A stretch of 12,831 nt of DNA. It comes from Pseudomonadota bacterium. Its GTDB lineage: Bacteria; Pseudomonadota; Alphaproteobacteria; Paracaedibacterales; CAITNM01. The stretch lies in assembly GCA_026400695.1 (NCBI GenBank), contig JAPLON010000091.1:8366-21196 (forward strand), written 5' to 3'. The translations under genes and the position numbers were made by a program. Numbering within the stretch: position 1 is the stretch's first letter; every line of letters starts with the position of its first letter. Positions 1-7,485 of this stretch are shown one piece after another. Under the pieces are notes generated by a model. The model worked only from the letters and a program-made list of their open reading frames with translations. It was not told the origin of the DNA and ran no database searches.

Positions 1-1059
1 GCCCAAGAATTGAAGGGGCCTGTTTGGGTTGTAAAAGCACAAATTCATGCTGGTGGTCGTGGTAAGGCTGGTGGTGTAAAATTATGCAAAAGCTTAGATG
101 AAGTAAGAGCTTACGCAAAATCACTGCTTGGTTCAAATTTAGCAACCCATCAAACTGGTCCTAAGGGCCAATTGGTACGAAAAGTTTACGTAGAATGTGC
201 CTCAAGCATTGTTAAGGAATTTTATCTGAGCATGGTGCTAAACCGTAATACAAACCAAGTTTGTATTATAGCGTCAGCTGAAGGTGGCACAGATATTGAA
301 GAGGTTGCCGAAAGTTATCCAGATAAAATCGTCAACTTAAGTATTTCGCCTGCAACCGGTATTCAAGGTTACCACGCACGCAGAGTTGCTGAGACTTTTG
401 GAATTATTAATAAATCTAAAGAAATATATGAGCTATTAAATGGGATATATGAAACCTATACAGAATGCGACTGTAGTTTAATTGAAATAAACCCTCTAGT
501 AGTTACGACCGATGGTGATCTTTTAGCATTAGATGCAAAAGTCAGTTTTGATGATAGTGCCTTGTATCGCCATGAATCAATTCAAGCATTGAATGATCCC
601 TTTGAAGAAGAACCAGCTGAAACCGAAGCTAAAGCAAATGATTTAAGCTATGTAAAATTAGACGGTAACATTGGTTGTTTAGTAAACGGAGCTGGTCTTG
701 CTATGGCAACTATGGATATTATCCAGCATTATGGCGGAGTACCCGCCAACTTCTTAGATGTGGGTGGCGGTGCCGATAAGGAACGCGTATGCAAGGCATT
801 TCAAATTATTTTAAAAGATTCTGGAGTTAAAGCCATTTTGGTAAATATTTTTGGTGGCATTATGCGCTGCGATATTATTGCCCAAGGAATTATAGAGGCC
901 GCAAAAGAAATGCAAATTAATGTGCCTTTGATTGTGCGTTTGCAAGGCACAAATAATGAACTTGGCAAAAAAATTCTTAGTGAATCTGGACTAAATATAA
1001 TTGCCGCTGATGGCTTAGACGAAGCCGCCCAAAAAGCAGTTGCAGCCTTGAAAGGTTAA
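1..1059 (+). CDS. sucC: Succinyl-CoA synthetase (ADP/GDP-forming) beta subunit, 5' partial
   Basis: Beta subunit of succinyl-CoA synthetase, which with SucD interconverts succinyl-CoA and succinate with formation of ATP or GTP in the TCA cycle. The frame is open from base 1 (AQELKGPVWVVKAQ...), so the TTG at base 10 is not the true start. Comparison with the roughly 388-residue E. coli protein suggests about 35 N-terminal residues lie outside the window. Visible features are the ATP-grasp nucleotide-binding segment HAGGRGKAGGVKL, the metal-binding stretch EINPLVVTTDGDLLALDAK, and the C-terminal CoA-ligase-type domain with VNGAGLAMATMD, FLDVGGGA and VNIFGGIMRCD. All signature regions of the family are intact over 352 residues. 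It lies 3 bases upstream of sucD, in the usual order. An AAGG-type ribosome binding site for sucD falls inside its last codons. Confidence 0.97.
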   Translation, partial: AQELKGPVWVVKAQIHAGGRGKAGGVKLCKSLDEVRAYAKSLLGSNLATHQTGPKGQLVRKVYVECASSIVKEFYLSMVLNRNTNQVCIIASAEGGTDIEEVAESYPDKIVNLSISPATGIQGYHARRVAETFGIINKSKEIYELLNGIYETYTECDCSLIEINPLVVTTDGDLLALDAKVSFDDSALYRHESIQALNDPFEEEPAETEAKANDLSYVKLDGNIGCLVNGAGLAMATMDIIQHYGGVPANFLDVGGGADKERVCKAFQIILKDSGVKAILVNIFGGIMRCDIIAQGIIEAAKEMQINVPLIVRLQGTNNELGKKILSESGLNIIAADGLDEAAQKAVAALKG

Positions 1060-1062
1060 ATT

Positions 1063-1950
1063 ATGGCTATTCTTGTAAACAAAAGTACTAAAGTCATATG
1101 CCAAGGTTTTACTGGAAAGCACGGTACGTTTCACAGTGAGCAAGCAATTGCTTATGGCACCCAAATTGTAGGTGGCGTAACCCCTGCCAAAGGTGGAAAC
1201 ACCCACCTGGAGCGACCAGTTTTTAATACGGTGCACGAAGCTGTTTCAAAAACTAGTGCTAATGCAACTATGATATATGTTCCAGCACCATATGCTGCTG
1301 ATGCAATTTTAGAAGCAGCTGATGCCGGAATTGAAGTTATCGTATGCATTACCGAAGGCATTCCAATACTTGATATGGTTAAGGTAAAACAAAGCTTAAC
1401 TGGCAAAAAATGCCATCTCATTGGGCCAAATTGCCCAGGAATTATTACGCCTGATCAATGCAAAATCGGTATTATGCCTGGTTTTATTCATAAAAAGGGC
1501 AACATCGGAATTATCAGCCGATCAGGTACACTAACTTATGAAGCGGTTTATCAGACTACTCAGAACGGTTTAGGACAAAGTACCTGTATTGGTATTGGTG
1601 GTGATCCTGTTAAAGGCTTAAATTTCATAGATGTTTTGAAAATGTTTTGGGAAGATCCTGATACCCATGGCATATTGCTAATTGGCGAAATTGGCGGACA
1701 CGACGAACAAGTTGCCGCTGAGTATGTTGCGCACCAAACAAAAAAAGGCCGAAAAAAACCAGTTGCTGCATTTATTGCCGGAGTTACAGCACCAACAGGC
1801 AAGCGCATGGGCCATGCTGGAGCCATTGCTTCTGGCAAAGGTGACAACGCTAAGGATAAAATAGAGTTCTTGCAAACTCGCGGAATTACCATTGCCCCTA
1901 CCCCAGCGCATATGGGTAGCGCCATGAAAAGTGCAATGGAGAATGCTTAA
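1063..1950 (+). CDS. sucD: Succinyl-CoA synthetase alpha subunit
   Basis: Alpha subunit of succinyl-CoA synthetase; it binds CoA and carries the phosphohistidine intermediate. Its 295 residues match the usual family length (about 290). The N-terminal Rossmann CoA-binding domain shows GFTGKHGTFHSEQAI (15-29) and GGVTPAKGG (37-45). HLIGPNCPGIITP (118-130) and IISRSGTLTYE (150-160) follow. The active histidine is His251 in MGHAGAIASGKG. The start is ATG, 3 bases after the sucC stop, with GAAAGG about 8 bases upstream. The stop codon shares its last base with the start of sucA (TAATG), so translation of the two is probably coupled. Nothing in the sequence suggests damage. Confidence 0.98.
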   Translation: MAILVNKSTKVICQGFTGKHGTFHSEQAIAYGTQIVGGVTPAKGGNTHLERPVFNTVHEAVSKTSANATMIYVPAPYAADAILEAADAGIEVIVCITEGIPILDMVKVKQSLTGKKCHLIGPNCPGIITPDQCKIGIMPGFIHKKGNIGIISRSGTLTYEAVYQTTQNGLGQSTCIGIGGDPVKGLNFIDVLKMFWEDPDTHGILLIGEIGGHDEQVAAEYVAHQTKKGRKKPVAAFIAGVTAPTGKRMGHAGAIASGKGDNAKDKIEFLQTRGITIAPTPAHMGSAMKSAMENA

Positions 1951-4667
1951 TGCAAGACCTGCTCAATGGTGAAAATGCAGAATTTTTAAACACCTTATAC
2001 CGTAAATTTCAGCAAAATCCTGATTCTGTAGAAGAAAAATGGCAGCGGGTTTTTCGCGATATGGGGCCACTAAATTCGGAAAATAATCGCAGTGAAAAAG
2101 ATATTATCGATTCAATTCGTGTCCTAATGATGATCCGTGCTTACCGAGTGCGCGGTCATTTGGCAGCAAAGCTTGATCCTTTAGGTATTGAAAAGCGTAA
2201 AGAACATTTAGAACTTGACCCTAAACATTATGGATTCACTGAAAATGATTATGACAGAGTAATCTATATTGATAATGTACTAGGATTCGAACGTGCAACC
2301 TTAAGTGCAATCCTTGAACGTGTGCGCAAAACCTATTGTAGTTCAATTGGTGTCGAATTTATGCACATTCAAGATCCAGAAAAAAAGTCATGGATTCAAG
2401 AACGTATCGAAAACTCATTAAAACCAAAGATTGATCCTAAAAATATTTTAACCCAACTTACACAAGCTGAATCCTTTGAAAAATTTTTAAATACAAAATT
2501 TCCTGGTGCAAAACGTTTTGGTTTAGAAGGTGGAGAAAGCCTTATTCCAGCCCTTGAGCAAGTGATTGACGTTTACTGCCGGCACAGTGTGGAAGAAATT
2601 TGTATAGGTATGTCGCACCGCGGACGCTTATCTGTGCTGGCAAATATTATGCAGCAGCCAATTCGTCAAATTTTAGCTTTATTTCAAGGGCAAAGCTTGA
2701 ACCCAGAAAATTATAGGGGATCAGGTGATGTAAAATACCACCTTGGATATTCTTCAGATCGCACTATAAACCAACAAAAATTGCACTTATCGTTAAATGC
2801 AAATCCATCTCACCTAGAAGCAGTTGATCCTATAGTCTTAGGCAAAGTTCGTGCAAAGCAAGACTTGCGTAGTGATAGATCACGTAAATCAGTTGCTGGA
2901 ATTTTACTGCATGGTGATGCAGCATTTGCAGGCCAAGGACTTGTTGCTGAAACCCTCAGCCTATGTGGTTTGAAGGGCTATGAAACAGGTGGAACATTAC
3001 ATTTAATTATTAATAATCAAATTGGTTTTACGACCTCCCCTCCTCATTCCCGTTCAAGTCCATATTCATCGGACATTGCAAAAGCAACTCAAGCACCAAT
3101 TTTTCATGTTAATGCAGATCACCCAGAAGATGTGGTTTGGGTAAGCTTTTTAGCCGCAGAATATGTGCGCACATTCAAAGTTGATGCAGTCATAGATATG
3201 ATTTGCTATAGACGATATGGTCACAATGAAATGGATGAGCCAGCTTTTACGCAACCAATTATGTATAAAACCATTGCAACCCACCCAACTACCAAAACAA
3301 TCTATGCTGAGCATTTATTAAAAACAGATCAAATCACAGAAACCGAATTAAAAAATATTGAAAAAGAAGTTCTAGAGCATCTTAATAATGAGCTAGCAGC
3401 CGCATCTGCATTATCTCAAAGAGAAAAAAAACTTGACTGGTTAGAGGGAGCTTGGAGCAAAATCAAAAACTCAGAACATGATAATCAAACAGGCGTAAAC
3501 CTAGAAGAATTAAAAAAGTTAGGCCTAGCCCTTTGTAACACTCCTAATGAAATTTCAATAAACCCCAAGCTTAAACGCCAGTTAGAACAACGAGCGCAAA
3601 CATTGAAAGAAAATGGTCCAATTGATTGGACTACCGGCGAAGCTTTAGCTTTTGCCACCTTGCTTAAAGAGGGTGTAAAAGTTCGCCTTTCCGGGCAAGA
3701 TTCCTGCCGCGGTACTTTTTCCCAGCGTCATGCTGTCATTGTTGATCAAAATAATGAGCAACGTTTTTTGCCACTAAATAATCTCGGTGGTTCCCAGGCA
3801 AATTTTGAAGTTATTGATAGCCCATTATCAGAAGCAGCTGTTCTTGGTTTTGACTATGGCTATAGTACAGCAGAGCCGGATGCCCTAGTAATATGGGAAG
3901 CCCAATTTGGTGACTTTGCCAATGGAGCTCAAGTAATTATTGATCAATTCATAAGTTCTGCAGAAAAAAAATGGTTACGGCTTTCAGGTCTAGTAATGTT
4001 ATTGCCCCATGGCATGGAAGGCCAAGGGGCAGAACATTCATCTGCAAGGCTTGAACGCTACCTACAACTTTGCGCTGAAGATAATATGCAGGTAGTAAAT
4101 TGCACAACACCAGCAAACTTTTTTCATGTTCTGCGTCGCCAAGTTCACAGCTCATGGCGTAAACCTTTAATCGTTATGACGCCAAAATCATTGTTACGCC
4201 ACAAATTAGCCGTATCAAGTTTAAAAGATATGGCTGAAGACACTCAGTTTTGTAGGGTTATTCCAGATAATAATATTAAGTCAGCATCACGTATAATTTT
4301 GTGCAGCGGAAAAATTTATTACGATTTACTCGAAGCACGCGATAAAAACCAAATTGATGATATTCCAATAATAAGACTTGAGGAATATTACCCATTTCCA
4401 GATGCCGTTCTTGTTGAAACGCTTAAGCCTTACGGCAATATACCGCTTGTATGGTGCCAGGAAGAAACCAAAAACGGTGGTGCTTGGCAATTTTTAGATA
4501 GAAGGTTGGAAAAAGTATTAAAAACACTTGGTCACATTAACAACCGCCCATTTTATGTGGGAAGACCAGAAGCAGCATCACCCGCAACCGGAATCGCCGG
4601 ACGCCACGATAAAGAACAATCTGCAATTATTAATTCTGCCTTACTTGAACCTTTACAGGAGTCATAA
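1950..4667 (+). CDS. sucA: 2-oxoglutarate dehydrogenase E1 component
   Basis: Thiamine-diphosphate-dependent E1 of the 2-oxoglutarate dehydrogenase complex. It decarboxylates 2-oxoglutarate and passes the succinyl group to the E2 lipoyl arm. At 905 residues it is slightly shorter than E. coli SucA (933). The N-terminal element (about 11-36: EFLNTLYRKFQQNPDSVEEKW) matches the family region that docks on E2. Core motifs in order are GLEGGESLIP (191-200), MSHRGRL (221-227), NANPSHLEAVDP (283-294), the ThDP/Mg motif GDAAFAGQG...NNQIGFTT (322-362) and RYGHNEMDEPAFTQP (about 428-442). The C-terminal transketolase-like half is complete (LPHGMEGQGAEHSSARLER). The start overlaps the sucD stop by one base and its stop overlaps the sucB start by one base, which points to a translationally coupled operon. 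Confidence 0.98.
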   Translation: MQDLLNGENAEFLNTLYRKFQQNPDSVEEKWQRVFRDMGPLNSENNRSEKDIIDSIRVLMMIRAYRVRGHLAAKLDPLGIEKRKEHLELDPKHYGFTENDYDRVIYIDNVLGFERATLSAILERVRKTYCSSIGVEFMHIQDPEKKSWIQERIENSLKPKIDPKNILTQLTQAESFEKFLNTKFPGAKRFGLEGGESLIPALEQVIDVYCRHSVEEICIGMSHRGRLSVLANIMQQPIRQILALFQGQSLNPENYRGSGDVKYHLGYSSDRTINQQKLHLSLNANPSHLEAVDPIVLGKVRAKQDLRSDRSRKSVAGILLHGDAAFAGQGLVAETLSLCGLKGYETGGTLHLIINNQIGFTTSPPHSRSSPYSSDIAKATQAPIFHVNADHPEDVVWVSFLAAEYVRTFKVDAVIDMICYRRYGHNEMDEPAFTQPIMYKTIATHPTTKTIYAEHLLKTDQITETELKNIEKEVLEHLNNELAAASALSQREKKLDWLEGAWSKIKNSEHDNQTGVNLEELKKLGLALCNTPNEISINPKLKRQLEQRAQTLKENGPIDWTTGEALAFATLLKEGVKVRLSGQDSCRGTFSQRHAVIVDQNNEQRFLPLNNLGGSQANFEVIDSPLSEAAVLGFDYGYSTAEPDALVIWEAQFGDFANGAQVIIDQFISSAEKKWLRLSGLVMLLPHGMEGQGAEHSSARLERYLQLCAEDNMQVVNCTTPANFFHVLRRQVHSSWRKPLIVMTPKSLLRHKLAVSSLKDMAEDTQFCRVIPDNNIKSASRIILCSGKIYYDLLEARDKNQIDDIPIIRLEEYYPFPDAVLVETLKPYGNIPLVWCQEETKNGGAWQFLDRRLEKVLKTLGHINNRPFYVGRPEAASPATGIAGRHDKEQSAIINSALLEPLQES
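4656..4662 (+). promoter_or_regulatory. Ribosome binding site of sucB inside sucA
   Basis: CAGGAGT ends 4 bases before the sucB ATG at 4667 and contains an AGGAG core. It lies in the last codons of sucA. It fixes the sucB start at the TAATG overlap, which is also where the lipoyl domain must begin (MDTIEIKVPALGES). Confidence 0.75.
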
Positions 4668-5785
4668 TGGATACCATTGAAATAAAAGTACCTGCCTTGG
4701 GTGAATCAGTTACTGAAGCAACTATCGGTAAATGGCACAAACAAGTTGGTGAATCAGCCACCGCTGATACTGTATTAGTTGAGCTAGAAACCGATAAGGT
4801 CACATTGGAAGTATACGCCCCTGCAGATGGTTCTATTAGTGAAATCCTAGTTAAATCTGGCACCAACGTTAAAATTGGTACAGTTTTAGCAAATTTCACC
4901 CCAGGTAAGATTGTAGAAAAAGCTGATGTGGAAAATGCTACCGAAAAAAAAGAAGAAAAGCCAGCAGCTGCACAATCTTCTTCTGTGGCTACAGCTTTGA
5001 ACCCTATTACCAAAGCCCATGGCGCAAGCGATGTTAACGAATTCATTTCCTCTGCCCAAATAAAAACAAAACCAGCAGTTACAAATCGCGATGAACTACG
5101 CGCCCCTATGAGCCGCCTTCGCCAACGCATAGCCGAACGCCTTAAAAATGCCCAAAACACTGCCGCTATGTTAACCACATTTAATGAAGTTGACATGAGC
5201 GCAATCAGCCAATTACGCAGCTTATACAAAGACTCTTTTGAAAAAAAGCACGGTGTCAAACTTGGCTTTATGTCCTTTTTCGTAAAGGCTTGCTCACAGG
5301 CTTTGCAAGAACAACCTATTATCAACAGCTGTATTGATGGCAATGACATTATAACCAAAACCTATTTTGATATTGGTATTGCTGTATCTACCCCAAATGG
5401 TTTGGTGGTGCCGATTATTCGCAATGCAGATAGTTTAGGCCTTGCTGATATTGAAAAAACCATCGGTGAGCTTGGCAAAAAAGGACGCGACGGAAAACTA
5501 AATATAGATGAAATAACCGGTGGCACTTTCACTATAACCAATGGTGGCGTATTTGGATCATTACTAAGCACTCCAATTATTAATCCACCCCAATCGGCAA
5601 TTCTTGGTATGCACAAAATTCAAGACCGCCCCGTTGTGGTAAATGGGCAAATTGTGATTCGCCCTATGATGTACCTAGCGCTCTCCTATGATCACCGTTT
5701 GATCGATGGTAAAGAAGCTGTAACATTTTTGGTAACGGTCAAAGAATGCTTGGAAAACCCTGGCCGATTTTTACTTGGGTTATAG
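4667..5785 (+). CDS. sucB: 2-oxoglutarate dehydrogenase E2 (dihydrolipoyl succinyltransferase) with degenerate E3-binding domain
   Basis: E2 core of the 2-oxoglutarate dehydrogenase complex; it transfers the succinyl group from lipoamide to CoA. Residues 1-77 form the lipoyl domain, with the lipoylated lysine at K44 in ETDKVTLEV. An Ala/Lys/Glu-rich linker spans about 83-108. The C-terminal catalytic domain spans about 143-372 and ends with the signature YDHRLIDG (341-348; catalytic H343 and D347). At 372 residues it is about 30 shorter than typical bacterial SucB. The shortage falls on the peripheral subunit-binding (E3-binding) domain. Only LNPITKAHG joined to SDVNEFISSA remains at 111-130, and the central GTGxxGRxxxxDV core is absent, as if about 18-20 residues were deleted in frame. 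A hairpin terminator follows immediately. No lpd gene is adjacent. Confidence 0.96.
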   Translation: MDTIEIKVPALGESVTEATIGKWHKQVGESATADTVLVELETDKVTLEVYAPADGSISEILVKSGTNVKIGTVLANFTPGKIVEKADVENATEKKEEKPAAAQSSSVATALNPITKAHGASDVNEFISSAQIKTKPAVTNRDELRAPMSRLRQRIAERLKNAQNTAAMLTTFNEVDMSAISQLRSLYKDSFEKKHGVKLGFMSFFVKACSQALQEQPIINSCIDGNDIITKTYFDIGIAVSTPNGLVVPIIRNADSLGLADIEKTIGELGKKGRDGKLNIDEITGGTFTITNGGVFGSLLSTPIINPPQSAILGMHKIQDRPVVVNGQIVIRPMMYLALSYDHRLIDGKEAVTFLVTVKECLENPGRFLLGL

Positions 5786-5834
5786 AAAGCCCAAGCTTGT
5801 AGTAGCTTGGGTTTCTGCCATAATATTACTTTGC
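5760..5834. repeat. Direct repeat copy A: sucB 3' end, terminator and gene-end sequence
   Basis: This 75-base stretch aligns to 7486-7554 at roughly 70 percent identity (hand alignment with a few short gaps). The shared core is CTTGGGTTATAG (5774-5785 and 7498-7509), followed by the hairpin, TGCCA, and ACTTTGC (5828-5834 and 7548-7554). In this copy the core encodes the last residues and stop of SucB, and ACTTTGC encodes the end of the minus-strand ankyrin-like gene. The two copies bracket that gene. Confidence 0.75.
5787..5814. terminator. Hairpin terminator shared by sucB and the convergent ankyrin-like gene
   Basis: An inverted repeat has an 8-bp perfect stem, CCCAAGCT (5790-5797) with AGCTTGGG (5804-5811), and a six-base loop. 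It extends outward by a G-T and two A-T pairs. TTTCT follows on the plus strand and CTTTCT on the minus strand. It lies between the sucB stop (5783-5785) and the stop of the minus-strand gene (5826-5828), so it probably serves both. The T tracts are short, so efficiency is uncertain. Confidence 0.7.
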
Positions 5835-7412
5835 TGCCACTGGCATATATGGTTGAAGTAGATTAGTTATTGGAATGCATTTCCACTGTACAGCACTCCA
5901 CTGTACAGCACTTTGATGTGACTTGGTTATAGCATCTTGATCAGGTCTTAACGGCCTATCCTGGATTAACATCCACTCCATTATTCCTAGAGCTTCATCA
6001 ACTGTTGCGTGACCATACATAGAGTTATCATGAATCGCATTCTCCCTAGGTGCTAAAATCATAGGAATTACGACCTGCACTACACTATTAAATGCCTGAT
6101 TAACTCCTGCTTGATCTGGTCCTAAAGGCTTATTTAGACTCAACATCCATTCCATTATTTCTTGTTTACCAGCCCTAGAAGCTTGTATAAACGCCTGATT
6201 AAACCCATATTGGTCAGGTTTTAACCCCAGCCTTAACATCATCTCCATTGTTTCTTTTTTACCATAGTGAGCAGCATCTGAAAACGCCGTATTAATGCCA
6301 TTTTGATCAAGTTTTAACGAACTACCTAGGCTTAACATCCACTCCATTGTTCCATGTTCACCCTCTTTAGCTAATTTTGCAAATGCTGTATTAAATCCAT
6401 CTTGATCAGGTTTTAACGAACTACCTGGGCTTAACATCCACTCCATTATTCCTTTTTGATCATAGTGAGCAGCATACAATAACTCCCAATTTATTGTTGC
6501 TTGATCCATCCTTGATTTACTTTGTAGAGATTTTAACTTAGCCTTCTCTTCATCACCCATAACATAAGTAGATGACGGTGTAGGTGATGCAGAGACAGCT
6601 GCTAGGCTATGAATCCTAGATAAGTCAGCCAATATAGCTGGAGCCACCGATGCTTTACTTGAAGATTCTAAGGGACGTTTACGTACTGCATCGGCCGCTA
6701 TAGCTGCTGGCAACGCCTTTGAAGGTTCCATCATGGATTTACCAATCATACGCGCTATTTCTCCATGTTTAGAAGCCATAGAACTATTAAAGGCTCCTTT
6801 TTTATCAAGTCTTAATGAACCACCTAAGCTCAACATCCACTTTACTATTTCTTGTTGACCGCTTCCAGCTGCACTTACAAACTCATCATTGATTTCTGTT
6901 GGATTCATTTTATCTATTTTGCTTTGTAAATCCTTTAACTTAGCTTTCTCATAATCACTCACATAAGACGATGACGGTGTAGGGACAGCCGACTCACCAC
7001 GCCCCCTAATTGCTTCAGCCGATATAGCTGCTGCCGGTGCCTTTGAAGATTCCGTAATAGATTTATCAATCATAATCGTTATTTGTGTATGTTTATTAGT
7101 AAGAGAATTCTTTAAAGCACTTTCTTTATCAAGCATTAAAGAGTCACCCAAACTTAACAAATACTTCACTATTTCTTGTTGACCGCTTCCAGCTGCACTT
7201 GCAAATTCATTCTTAATTTCCATTTGACTCATGCTACTTATATTACTTCTCAAAGCATTTAACTTAGCTTTCTCATAACCACCCATCACATAAGAAGATG
7301 ACTTTGTAGGTGTAGAGACATCTGACTCACCACGCCCTCTAATTACTTCTGCCGCCATAGCTGGCATCACCAATGCACTACTTAAAAACAATAACTTAAT
7401 GAAATTTTTCAT
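5826..7412 (-). CDS. Secreted ankyrin-like repeat protein, unknown function
   Basis: No named family is recognised. The 528-residue product starts with a Sec signal peptide (MKNFIKLLFLSSALVMPAMA, 1-20), and probable cleavage after AMA supports this start. Residues 21-131, 132-239 and 240-about 330 are three diverged copies of a unit. Each unit has AExIRGRGES, a Ser/Pro/Thr-rich patch, YEKAKL, and an ankyrin-like stretch (AAGSGQQEIVKYLLSLG). From about 307, ankyrin-like repeats of 31-33 residues follow, with the pattern GxNxAFxxAxxxGxxexMEWMLSLGxxLxPDQ; the last is interrupted by an insertion at about 443-474. The canonical ankyrin TPLH is replaced by N-x-AF. This suggests an exported helical-repeat binding protein, possibly a host-interaction or envelope factor (inference). 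The gene is convergent with sucB, divergent from coxB, and flanked by direct repeats. A start-proximal ribosome binding site is weak. Confidence 0.85.
   Translation of the reverse strand: MKNFIKLLFLSSALVMPAMAAEVIRGRGESDVSTPTKSSSYVMGGYEKAKLNALRSNISSMSQMEIKNEFASAAGSGQQEIVKYLLSLGDSLMLDKESALKNSLTNKHTQITIMIDKSITESSKAPAAAISAEAIRGRGESAVPTPSSSYVSDYEKAKLKDLQSKIDKMNPTEINDEFVSAAGSGQQEIVKWMLSLGGSLRLDKKGAFNSSMASKHGEIARMIGKSMMEPSKALPAAIAADAVRKRPLESSSKASVAPAILADLSRIHSLAAVSASPTPSSTYVMGDEEKAKLKSLQSKSRMDQATINWELLYAAHYDQKGIMEWMLSPGSSLKPDQDGFNTAFAKLAKEGEHGTMEWMLSLGSSLKLDQNGINTAFSDAAHYGKKETMEMMLRLGLKPDQYGFNQAFIQASRAGKQEIMEWMLSLNKPLGPDQAGVNQAFNSVVQVVIPMILAPRENAIHDNSMYGHATVDEALGIMEWMLIQDRPLRPDQDAITKSHQSAVQWSAVQWKCIPITNLLQPYMPVAAK
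5882..5911. repeat. 15-bp perfect tandem duplication in the ankyrin-like gene
   Basis: The unit TCCACTGTACAGCAC occurs twice back to back (5882-5896, 5897-5911). Being a multiple of three it keeps the frame and produces the peptide SAVQWSAVQW at residues 501-510. Perfect identity suggests a recent slippage event. Confidence 0.95.
6844..6876. repeat. 33-bp perfect repeat, copy 1 (second large unit of the ankyrin-like gene)
   Basis: These 33 bases are identical to 7168-7200. On the minus strand they encode SAAGSGQQEIV (residues 180-190). The flanking bases differ, so the identical block is limited to the ankyrin-like core of the large repeat units. Confidence 0.95.
7168..7200. repeat. 33-bp perfect repeat, copy 2 (first large unit of the ankyrin-like gene)
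   Basis: Identical to 6844-6876 over 33 bases. It encodes the same SAAGSGQQEIV at residues 72-82 of the minus-strand product. The surrounding unit is diverged, which suggests strong constraint or gene conversion of this block. Confidence 0.95.
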
Positions 7413-7439
7413 AATTTTACCATAGTAACTTTTGATATT

Positions 7440-7467
7440 ATTATGAAGGCAAGTACTTAATAATTAA
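7440..7467 (-). promoter_or_regulatory. Possible promoter of the ankyrin-like gene
   Basis: On the minus strand, CATAAT (7445 to 7440) could serve as a -10 box, and TTAATT (7467 to 7462) as a poor -35 box with 16 bases between them, in a very AT-rich stretch. This would give a leader of roughly 20 bases before the ATG at 7412. The region is so AT-rich that chance matches are likely. Confidence 0.3.
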
Positions 7468-7485
7468 TGAATATAGTTAAGAAAG

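Noticed and set aside
10..12. TTG at base 10 as the sucC start
   Set aside because: The frame is open to base 1, and upstream codons encode residues expected just before the conserved GPVWVVKAQIHAGGRGK region, so the gene is truncated by the window edge.
1560..1925. A 121-codon minus-strand open frame opposite sucD
   Set aside because: Antisense to conserved sucD codons, with no ribosome binding site or recognisable motif.
3949..4155. A 68-codon minus-strand open frame opposite sucA
   Set aside because: Antisense to the conserved C-terminal domain of SucA, with no supporting signals.
4630..5358. A 242-codon minus-strand open frame opposite sucB
   Set aside because: It lies wholly antisense to the strongly conserved E2 gene, lacks recognisable domains and has the Ser/Leu-rich composition of an antisense shadow.
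5826..7412. Repetitive spacing resembling a CRISPR array or tandem repeat locus
   Set aside because: The repeats are codon-aligned, imperfect and inside one long open frame with a signal peptide; there are no short identical repeats with unique spacers.
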